This document shows, in pieces, positions 13,001-25,000 of a DNA stretch of 64,000 nucleotides (position 1 is its first letter; each line of letters opens with the position of its first letter). The DNA is taken from assembly GCA_013396915.1 (NCBI GenBank), contig VWZL01000487.1, forward strand, positions 56,976 to 120,975, read 5' to 3'. A program made the translations under genes and the position numbers. This DNA is from Stercorarius parasiticus (lineage: Eukaryota; Chordata; Aves; Charadriiformes; Stercorariidae). Under the pieces are notes generated by a model. It saw only the letters and a program-made list of their open reading frames with translations, was not told the DNA's origin and did not search any database.

Positions 13001-16000
13001 TTAAACATTTCTAGTCTCAAAATCTACAACTGAGGTAATCTTCCTAGGTGAAAGGTCGGTAGAAGGAACACTTTTGGGGAGTAAATATTATGTCCTGTTT
13101 TGGAGATCTTCTTTAAGATAAGATGAATTATGTCCTTAATTTCACTGAATTATGATGACAATATCTCCATTAAACATAAGGTATTATTAGCTCTGCTGTA
13201 GATAATTACCTTGTAAGCATCTGCAGTGAATTAAATAAATACCATTTTCTTATTCATTTCTGATCTGTAAAACGGGGATGACGATGTTAATGTTATATTC
13301 TTACATCACAATCCTGTAGGGAGAAAAGATCCCCAGAAAACTCTAAGACTCTGAGAGGCTCAGGTAGTAAAATAACAAGGACCAAGTACCTTATGTAGAC
13401 AGAGCGATCCTAGAGATCTTACAGATCTTAGAGAGGGGAATTAAGCATTTGGAATACAATTCACCTTTGTCAATGCTATGATTTTGCTACATTGAAATAT
13501 TTCTGTTCTTAGACCAAATATCCATATTCTGAATGTTGCTGGGAACCTGAAAATTTCTAAGGAACATACATAAAAAATACTAATCATTTCTGGGGGAGAG
13601 AAATACAAAACTGTAACCAGTTATACTTCCTATGACAGATTTTCTTTAGGAAAGGACATTTTTATCCGAGTCTCAGTTGCATTTTGTTTTTCTTTTATTC
13701 TAATTTGTTTTCAGGTACATGGAATGATCTCAACTGTGGCAGCGTTGAGTTATTCATCTGTGAAAGGCTTAACAATACCGTTCGTCCAAGTGTTACTCCC
13801 ACTTCACCACCACCAAAGGGTGGGTGTACAGAAGACTGGCTCCAAATTGATAACAAGGTGCAGTATGAAATGTCAGTATATTGTATTTTAAAAAGAGCAG
13901 AATAAAAATCGTCTTCGATTCAGTTTTTCGGTTGTGGCAGGGTTTTCAGTTATCCCAAAATATGTTCTGATTGTGTATATTTAAAGACTCTAAAAATATG
14001 ATTTCTGAAATAGAAATTATAGCCTCTATTGGGACCACAGCAGTTATGAGGGAGGTTATGAGATATACAAGAAGAAAGATTAATCTTATATTTTTGCTTG
14101 TGTTTAATGTTGCCAAGGATGGCTGAGCAACTTTCCTTGTATGGAGCTGTTGTATGTTCTCGTTTACTGTGCTGAGCTTATCTGGCTGTCACAGGTTGCC
14201 TGGCCATTTATTCATCCCTTGCCTACTACGCACTGGCTCTTAAGCCACTAAGGCACCTTCCCCTGAGAAAATTTATCATGTTTTTTTCTATAACCTAACA
14301 TCTGTTAAAGTTTTTAAATAATCCAGTTATAAGCTTCACCACACTTTATTACGTAAGATGACTCCTAGCCTTCTCAAAAGACAAAAGACTGTATGTATTG
14401 AAAATCCATAGGTTGTCATCAATGAAGCTATAAAAGCTATAAAACAACAGCATATACCATTGACAATACACCTAGCAATGAAGATAATCCTTTTCAGTTG
14501 CGTGCTTTAATTGGCACATTTGTGTTCCTTGTTTCTGACGAAGCTGTCTAATGACATCTTGGTTAAATCTCACAGATCGTATTACAAGAAATGGTAAATT
14601 CATTGGTTTCTTTGCAATGTCAGAATCATTCTCTTTCTGTGATTATCCTGTGAGAACCAAACCTGGTTTGACAAAGAGAAGCTGAGATGTTTAGCTTTAA
14701 TAACATATCTTATCCTTGTTTGTCTTCTGAGGTCTTCTTAGGCGTTCCTCCCAAAAAGTCACACCTCAGAAACGTGCTCAGAAGCCTTAACATAATTTCT
14801 ACTGAAATCATTAGACTGACTTCTTCTAAGTATACGCTAAAATATTGGGGTTTATGCTAGTTTTCTAGTGAAGATCTTCCCTTTCATACTTAAAGACAAG
14901 CTAGAAAGGACTATTAAATCACCTAATCTCCCTTTTTGCTTAAAATATCCAGTTTATCTTGTTTGTTACAAACAGAGATGCTTTCACCAGAAATTAAAAG
15001 GCCATCCAGTTACAGATTTGTCACCCTTCTCTTTTGCAGTGTTTGAAAGTATTTGGCCTTAATGAAAATGATACATTGACATGGCACGCTGCGCGGAACA
15101 ATTGTATTAGTTTTGGAGGAAACCTGGCTACTATATCAAAAAAGGAGACGCAAGGTATAAAGTGCCAATATTTTGATGCTGCATGCGTCATCAAGTATTT
15201 CCTGATAAACAGATTAAAACAGGTGTTATAGCTTCTGCAATATATGCTATTATTTATTCCGTATTAATATAACGTTAAGTTGAATGAGAAATTACACCCT
15301 TGGAAAAATGCTTGCATAGGTTTTAGTGTCTTGATTAACTTTTAAAATCATAGCTTTGGGGTTAATATAGGACGTACAAAGGAATTCATACTGTTCAAAT
15401 ATTAAGATTTTGTATTAGGGTCTTGTCATATAATAACATTTCCATATTTTAATTTTTCTAAGTGTACATGCAAAAATAGCGTTCAAAGGGAGTAAAATCC
15501 AAAACAAATCACCATGCTCCTACCTGCTGAGCTAAATGCTGTGGTTGTCAGTGGAGGACACATCCTCAGGCAGAAGGCGGCTCCAATGCTGGAGTCCCAA
15601 CTTCCCCCTGTTCCTCTTGCTCTGCTGGACCTCAGCCTGCTGGTCTTGGTGCTGCTCAGCATCTTACAGGTTTTTTGGTGGGGCCCCATGTTTGCTCAGG
15701 AAATGTAATGCCTCAGGTCCTGAGGGCTGCACACGGACCATCTCCATGCTCATTCCATCAATGCTTATGTTTTATACTTTTTTCTGTAGCAGAGGAAGGA
15801 CATTATTCTAATGGAAAGTCAGTCCAGGCAGGAGCTAAGGGAAACAGCATCTGGCCTTCCAAAAAGCTGAGATCTCAGTACCTGCATACTTGGTTATTAA
15901 GTAGTTTCATTTGTGTTACGCCTGTCTAGAAATGACGTTATTAAGTCTGGATAACAAAGAAGTTACCAAAGAAGAAAAGGGAGTGTGCAGTCTGTGGACT

Positions 16001-19000
16001 CATTTTCTATGTGCCAAGGTTTAGTGTACTCATGTTAATTTCTGTAATACCATTAAAACTTTTTCCCTGCTTTCTCAGATGATGAACAACAGAAAAGAGT
16101 AAACACATAAATTCCCTTAAAAAATTTAAAAACAATAATATGTGTCAAAATTTGCCCATCTTTGAGTTTGTAAATACTTTTCCTGACTCTAACATCAGAT
16201 GACTATCTAGTCTTTTTATTTTTATCATAAGATTATCATCTTATTAAAAAAGGGAAAAACAAAACTCATCATCCTGGTTCCAGGCACTCTTAAGTCTGCA
16301 CTGTTGGGGAAAGGTGCATGTAGTTTCCCTCCTTGTACAATTGTTCTTTCTTCCTTCAGCTTTCCTCATGTCCCTCTTAAAAACTGCTGAAACTGATGCT
16401 TGGATTGGACTGAATGACATAAATCAGGAGCACACATACTTATGGACAGATGGAAGCCCAGTTGACTATACCAACTGGGCAAAAGGTTCCCGAAGTTATT
16501 ATAGTAAGGTAAACATTAATTTCTATTTATCACTTAGGCGTTATAACTTTAGTAGATGAATAAAATGTATGTAGCTGCAACTGTATTTTCTGCAAAGTTT
16601 CCTTTATGAAGGTTTTTAGTAATCTTGTTGCCTTTAAAAGCAGAGTAATCATGTGGGAGGTCTACCTTCATACATTTTTTTCAACTTCATACATATTTTT
16701 TCAAGATAAATGCGTTGAACAAAATCCAAAAGGAGACTCTGGATCTTCCTTTCTCATTTTTGCCTTCTCCCTCTATACTTTCTATCAAATCTTCCTTCTG
16801 AAAGATCTCTTCTCCATACTTCAAAACTTTCAGCACTATTGTATCATTTTGTGTTTAATTGCAAGACAAAACTGAGTGTTGTTCAATAATTGTAAAGTGG
16901 CTAATGTAGAATACTGTGCTTGATAGTACTACTTCTGTACTCCTGTGCTAGCTTTACAAAGTTTCTCTCTTTTTCATAACAGAATTGCTTTGTGTCCAGC
17001 TAACACAGGAAGAAGTTTTGTGAGGTCCAAACTCTGCTGCCATCCAGGCTAAAGATGAATTTTGGGATTTGAATCATAGAATCATAGAATCATTTAGGCT
17101 GGAAAAGACCCTTGGGATCATCGAGTCCAACCATCAACCCCACTCTACAAAGTTCTCCCCTACACCATATCCCCTAACACCACAACGTTTCCAGGACTTC
17201 CCCATCTCACACATGCATACACTTTCTGTAGAAGGCTATACTCATATTCCTACACAAGTTGCTGCACAACTTCCTTCACTCGCAGCCAAGACTTTGGTTA
17301 ATGCCCCTGAGGGGGTTTGGAGGTAGCATATGAGATTAGGCTGATAGGAGGTGGGGAGAGCTGCTGCCTCCTGCTGCAGAGAGCCAAGCAGCAGCTTCTC
17401 ATGCTGGGGGAAGCAAAGGAGGAAGGTAAAGAGCCCAGACTGCAGGGAAAAGGGTTTGGGAGGTTGTTTCTGATGGCTACCTCTGAACTACTGCACTGCG
17501 GTGACAACTTTGGTTCCTAGTGCCGGATCAGGGCAGGAAGAGGATTTCAGCTCTCCAGGCAAGCTTCAGCACTGAGGAGAGTTTCCTCATAGCCTCCAGG
17601 AAAACAGCAACAGAGCTGAAACGTCCTGTGGGCCAGACCCGACACACGCATGTCTAACTGCACACACACACATATGCATGCACAGATTGCACACATAGGG
17701 ATAGTCACAGACGCTTCTTCCTGCCTCTGTGCTGTGCTTTGCAACTCCCTCCAACATCCAAGTGCAAACTTTCCTAGGGCTGAGTTGTAAATGCTTATTG
17801 TCATATTACTGCTCCTGACCGTTGCTTGTATGAGTTCATATATTGGATCTTCATATTATTAACCTCTGTATGACTGCACGTGGCAAGTGAGTTTGTGTAG
17901 CCAGCAGGAATAGGAATGTTTCCTACATATCCATGTGTTTTTCTTGTTAATCTCATTTCCTCTGTAGGAAGACTGTGTCTTTATGATGAAGAACCCTATT
18001 GAACAAGCAGGGAAATGGAAAGATGAAGAATGTAAAACAAGCAAAAGCTACATATGCCAGAAAAATTCTGGTGAGTTTTCTTTCACCAGTTTCTAGTACA
18101 GCTGATTTATTGTGGTTACGTCAAACTGGTGTTAAAAGTGACTTTCCCATATTCAACCCTATTTTAACTGAAATTAATCTGACGGTACCACATGCACTAT
18201 GGACCATTTTAGCAAAATGAACTTACATTTTGTTTTTTGGAGAAAAACTCTTAACAGTTCCTATTTTAAGAACTAGACCAGTAAATTAAAAAAAAAGTAA
18301 TATCTATGGATCATCATGTAGTTTACCATTTTTGGTGATCAGGAGGGAGAGACAGAGAACAGTATTTTGTCTTTATATGGGCAAATTCTTCAAAACTGAA
18401 ATTCTACTGTTATACTTAAAAGCACTGAAACGTCTTTGTTTTGAAAAACTGCCCTGCTTGATTTGCTTTACAGTCCTACTAAGCAATTTCATCAGCAGCA
18501 TTTACACCCCTCTGCTTGCTCATGGTGTGCTTACCATACCCTGTTCCTTGTCACAAACACAAGAAGTGCTAATATATCATGGAAAAATTGTGGGGATTGT
18601 TCCCTTCAGTGCCCTACGCAGTTACAGTATGCTTTTGGAAGGTCTAGAGCTTGCAGGGCACGTTCCTGGAGGTGATACAGATATTTATGTTAAAAGGTTA
18701 TTCTGACAAGAATTAGAAAATTTTGTCACAGAACATGAAAATATGGCTTTCATCACTGCAGTGATAGTGGGGACACATCTTAATTTGTTATTCCAGCCTC
18801 TCTCAATTACTTAAGTACCCTAGTACACTAGAGCTTCTCTCAGTGTTGTATGTCTAGCCACTATAAAGTGGTTGACTTCTCTTTTTGTTTGTTTGCTCAT
18901 TACAGACCCCAAACTGCCGAACTCCCAGCCCATAGTTCCAATGTTTGGCTTTAACAATTACGGTGACGACCGCTATGCAGTCATCAACTACAAAATGAGC

Positions 19001-22000
19001 TGGGAAGAAGCACAGAAGAACTGCAGAGACCAGTCTGCAGAACTCACCAGCGTTTTGGATCCTTATGCTGAATCTTACCTATGGTTACAAATACTAAAGC
19101 ATGGGGAGCCTGTATGGATTGGTCTTAACAGCAACACGGTGAGTCCACCAAATGCTTGTCACAATCATACTACTACCCTGGACCAGCATAGATCAGCCAT
19201 ATTTCTCACTCTGAGGTTGATAGGATCCACTGCTGTGGGCGCTGTTTGCTCCTGTGTGGGTGCAGATCCATGAATGTGTGGCAGCCATCAAAGTCTTGGT
19301 GAGATACCTGACTTCCCTCCACTTCAGGGGTTTTATATACCCAAACGTTTAGCCATAATGTGAGAACTGCCACAGCCTCCATTTCAAATGCCACCAAGGA
19401 TGTAGCCGCAGCAGATAGTGGCTACAGCGGTGAAAGTGGCCATGAAGTTTCCACTTCCTACACCATGGTCTACCACATGCTGGTTTCTGAAGACACATTG
19501 TGGAGCACACCACAGAAACAACTTGTGTTAAAGATAGTTCTTTCTTTATGAGGTTATTTTAAGCCATGTTTTAACTTACAGCCTGGCATTACAAGAGCTT
19601 GTGCTGAGCAATAGGGGAAATGGCAAGGTGCAGCACGGAGACGGGAGCAGGCCTCTGGTGGTGGGGACACCTTAGGCTGGTTTTTGCAGGTAACGGCAGT
19701 GCCTTGTGATAGACTGTCAACAGACTCTGTCAGCGAAAAGTGGAAAGGCCTGAAAGGGGAAGCATCTATCAGAGGCAAATAAAAAGAACATAAAAATAGA
19801 TGACGCAGCTGGATATTTTCGGAACCAGAGTTGTGAGGAAATCAAGAGAGGCAGAGATGGAGTTTGGTGGGACACAGGACTGAGAGAGGGCACAGGTGCT
19901 GAGGTGAGAGGAACCGGACCTGAACTTCAGTGAGAGCAGGCACTGGGAAACAGGATTAGACAGGAATCTGGGATGAAATGTGGCCAAGGACTTCAAAGGA
20001 AAAAGGTCAGGAAAGGAAGTGGCACAAAGAACTGGAGGGGAACCTGCCTGCAAAGATCACAGGAAGAAGGGGCTAGGCTGCGCAGGAAGTGGGGACAGAA
20101 GCCACGGCTGTAACTTATGTTGGTCATCCGCTGCAAATAATGGTGAAATCCACTGAAAAAAATGCATGCTCAACTTGTCTGTAGTAGCTGGTCCTTGCAA
20201 GAGCTGGAAACCTACCACAAGCCCTGTTAGCATGGACAGCAGAGGTCTGTGGTGTGTGCCTCACGAAAAACATCATTGTATTCCTCTCTCCAGTGGAACT
20301 TCTGCTTTTTCTGTTTGCATTCTAAATATAGAGTGAAGTCTGTGTTAGAGGAATGCTAGCAATAGTTTCTCTGCAATCTTTATTTGATCTGTGTGTAGAT
20401 CCTTTGATAAAATCTTCAATTGTATATTCGCATTTGTTACTGCAAGGCCCTTTGCTCATCTACTGTACAAGATGGATGGTGTGAATTGAATAACGTAGGT
20501 TGGGTACTAAATGAACATCTGTAGGACCACTGCCCTAACTGCTGCAGAGAGTGGAAGTCTGTGACAGACTGTTACATGTTCATGACAGAGGATAAATTAA
20601 TTTTGTATGAGAAACCATGATTCTGATGTTTCCTAACTTCTGCATACCTCCAAGCGCAATCTTAATCTTCTTTCAATCTAATCGTTGCATGTGACACAAT
20701 CTTTATTGTCATTTCCTTTTAGACTCATGGCCATTATGTATGGTCAGATAGAAGGAGGAGCAGGTATCACAACTGGGGCAGTGGAGAGCCAAATAAGAAC
20801 ACAGCCTGTGTCTATATAGATCTGGATGGCTTTTGGAAGACAGCATTTTGCAATGAAACATTTTTATCTATCTGTAAACAATCCGATGGTAAGTTGTGAG
20901 TGAGAGAAATGTGATTTGGGAGTCTGGAATTCAAATTCATGGCTCTATTTGAATTTAGCTTTTCCATACATGCAAAGATTGTGAAAAACGGTGTATGCCT
21001 TGTGATAAAATATTGCTTTTGTTAAGGAAGAACTCCCAGATCTAGTCTGTCTTGAGTGATTTCCAGATATTTCATTTCACAGGCCAGTCAACACATGCAC
21101 ATCATGAAGACAACTGCGACATTTCGTGCCACAAGCAATAGATCTTTTCTGCATCTTTGTTTGTCAGGACCTGCAGAACTGATCAATTTTCACCTAACTA
21201 TATCAATGATATATTTTTACAGTTTAAAGTATCTTTTGAAATATTGGGAGATATTGGGAGATAAGAAACTTGTGTCATATTTGCATGTATGGACAAGGAT
21301 AGGAACAGACAGCTTCTCTGGATGACCTTACTACAAACTGGATGGACACATGCCACTGGCTTGTGGTGGTGGTGTTGAGATCCTTTGTGCATACTGGCTC
21401 ATTCCTCATTCTGTTTCACAAGTTTTAAGTAAAAATTGCCTTGCAGAAGACAATTGCAGTAAGACTGGTGAAAACTGCCTTTAGCAAATTGGAGAACCAG
21501 CTCCAACCAGTATAGTTTATTACTAGTTTACCGTGATTAGTTGAACCTTTTATCATTAGTGAAGTCTCTGGGATATTTGTTTTACTGTAATCACTGTCAA
21601 ATTGGTAGGGCTGATGCGTGGTGCAGGAGTACACGTTCCTGTTGGCTTTTAGGACCCCACTGAAACCTGTGTGTCTCCTTAATAGAGTTAATCCCTAGTG
21701 AACCACCACAGCTTCCTGGAAAGTGCCCTGAACCGCAGCGTGGTAGATCTTGGGTTCCCTTCCGTGGTCATTGCTACTATGTTCACACCATTTCTGAGGA
21801 AAGCTGGCCTGATGCTTCCATGACATGTATTCGAATGGGTGAGTGCCTTTTTTGTATGTTAGGATATTTTACAGGTTGTTTGTGTATTTGTTCTTTTTAA
21901 TCCAGAACCAAGAGATAATACATAGATGTGTGTCTGTATATCAATTATAAGCTACAGCTAATTTAAATTTATTTTCAAGCTTTTCTACTATACGAAAAAG

Positions 22001-25000
22001 TTGATCACGAAACATGGCATGATTGTTGACTTAGATAATTAATTTCTAATGGAAAATCTTGCTGAAATTATATGTAATATTTAATTCTTATTTTTAGGCG
22101 CTTCTCTGGTTTCCATAGAAGATTCAGCTGAAATGAACTTTATCTTGCTTCATTTGTCTTCAATAGCAAGTCAATTCAGAAAGTTTTGGATAGGATTGTT
22201 CAAAAATATTGATGGTAATTATTTCTCAATGCATACTGAGATGAAAATAAATACTGAATAAACAGAGAGAATGCTAAATAACACTAACATACTAAATACT
22301 AATACTAATATACTAAATATTAAATAAATAATCAGAGAGAAATCACCTGTTAAAGGTTTAATAGATTTTTTTAAAATACTTAAGGCATAAACCACCAAGA
22401 AGTCTACACTTTTTGTATCTTTACTATCATTACAGTATATTTCAGTCTGTAAAAAGTTCAGGCTCAGCACTGCAGTAGTTGATTAAAATGTTTCCTTCTC
22501 TTTACTCAAAGTGCTTGACATTTAACCAGTGCTAGTCTTTTAAGAAAAGTACTATCTTGTAATTAAAAGCTGAAGCAGCCTTAAACTGAAATTTATTTCT
22601 AAACAACACAGGGGATAGCAGCTCATATAAGCTGCCTAGCAACATTTTTTAATCTAAATTTTAGGGTTTTTTCCTACATTTTTTTGTGTAACGTTTAATT
22701 TTCATCCAAAAATATTTCAACTTTTTTTTCTTTCTTTTTAAACTGCAAATTTGATCCTGTTTTCTACATCATTGTAATTCTGAAGCCTGTTTTTCATGTC
22801 AGACTTTGAGGGTACGTCTCCAGGGAGAGTCTCAACTAGGCTGCAGTGAGTGCCCTTGGCCGTGGCTGCCCAAGTCCCTGTTTCTCGCCACCAGCAACGG
22901 CAGACACCTTGTTGCATGGTGGGCCAGGTGTTAGTTTTCATCTAGAATAGATAGGTTTTGGGCACAGCTTTCAGATAACAGCCCTCAGGCAGCCTGGGCA
23001 TCAGGCTTCCTGACAGCCTGGCTTCCTTACATCACTGACAGCCATGGCCCTGAAAGCTAACGGAGTTGACTGTCTGTGAGTGTTTACATTTGGTGCGCTC
23101 CCATCTGAACGCCCCTGACTGTTAAAAGAGTGAGAAATGAGCCCAAGGTAATCCAAGTAAATTAATACTAATTTAATCAACTTATAAATTCCATAACTGA
23201 TGTTGTTGTGCCTGGTAGACTACAAACAATTCCCCACTTCATTCACTTACTAATTAATACTTATAATTTTAGGGGAATGGATATGGGTAGACAGAAGTGC
23301 GTTAGAATTTGTCAACTGGGAGAAAGGAGAGCCTACGGTAATTTTTGACGAACACTGTGTTGATATGGATGTCTCAAGTGGAACTTGGAGGAACTATTTC
23401 TGCTCTGTTGACCAGAATTTTATTTGCAAAACCCCCAAAAGTAAGTTCAGAATTTCTGTGCACTGGGTTGTTAACTACTACTTATGATATTAATGTACAT
23501 CAAGCCAAGCTGCTTATGCACTGGGTATGCTTTGTGTATTGATGTTGATGCATGTGCATCTGCATGAAAGTCAAGGGTAACTTCTGTTAAGGACAACGAG
23601 ATGCAATGTTGGAGAAGAATCTGTGCCTGTTTCCTCTTCTTAGTTTAAAAACATTGATTTCTTGGCATTTGCTGTACCCTGGGGTAGGGGAAAACATATC
23701 ACCTGGTGAAAGTGTGGAGAAAATTCATAGTCATTATGACTAGAGTGCAAGGGCCAGTAGATAATGAATAGGTGACTAGACTAGTGCTGAGAAGAAAGGC
23801 AGGCACTCTCCTGGTGGCTTAAGCTAGGGGCAGCAGTGCAAAGCCGCTGAGCTCCTGCAGAAGGCAGGCAGTTGCTGCTGATGGGGTCGGTACCAGTGAA
23901 GTGTGCTGGGATCTGCTGGATGGCCAAGTAGAAAGCGTCAAGTGAGGGTGGGCAGTGGGGTGCAATTCACTTCTCTGCTGACACAGGCATGGGCAGATAT
24001 GCCAAGGCAACCAAACAGAACAGTACATTTCATTTTTAATGGTTACTTGTGGCCCTTTGGTTTTTTGACAGCGAGTGTGAGTCACATACAGATTCAGCTG
24101 TGTTTGCACACATCAACTGGGAGAGAGTTTGAAATAGGCCAGATTTGCCATTGGCAAACAGGATCCACTGCACACATATAATAGATGCTATGTGGAACCA
24201 ATTGAGTTTCCTGCTTGTGGATCTCCACACATTGGCAGGTTGGCAAGGGAGTCATCCATGAGCTTTGTAGGGCCCAGCCGGAGAGTCCTGCAAGCAATTA
24301 ACTGAATCATACTCCCCAAGAAATTGAGGAAGGAAAAGAAAGTTGCCTAAAAATACTTAAATACTTTTAAGTACAAATGTGCTTTTTATTTTTGCAAGTG
24401 TAAAAAATTGAGTTCTTCAGTGTGAAACGTGAAGCTTTACACTGTGGAAGTGTAAAAACTTTGAACACCTGTCTCCACTACCAAAAAAAGTGTTCAAAGC
24501 AATTAATAGTGAGACGACAGTTTGTTTGTCTGTTTGTTTTTTTTTCTTTCCAAATATTTTTAATAAGAATATTTGGTAGATCCAGCCTGAATTGTCAGGG
24601 AAAAGGTTTTCATATATTTTTCATCTCCATGTACTGTGTCCAGCTCTGTGTCTCCCAGCATAAGAAAGACATGGACCTACTTGAGTAGGTCCAGAGGAGG
24701 GCAACGAAGATGATCAGAGGGCTGGAGCACCTCTCCTGTGAAGACAGACTGAGAGAGCTGGGGTTGTTCAGCCTGGAGAAGAGAAGGCTCCGGGGAGACC
24801 TTATAGTGGCCTTCCAATACCTAAAGGGGGCCTAGAGGAGAGATGAGGAGGGACTCTTTATCAGGGGCTGGAGTGATAGGACGAGGGGTAACGGTTTTTA
24901 ACTGAAAGAGGGGAAATTTAGATTAGATATTAGGAAGAAATTCTTTACTGTGAGTGTGGTGAGACACTGGAACAGGTTGTCCAGGGAAGTTGTGGATGCC

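Noticed and set aside
15510..15720. GC-richer block in intron 21 open in several frames
   Set aside because: No splice signals in phase with the receptor and no recognised repeat or protein.
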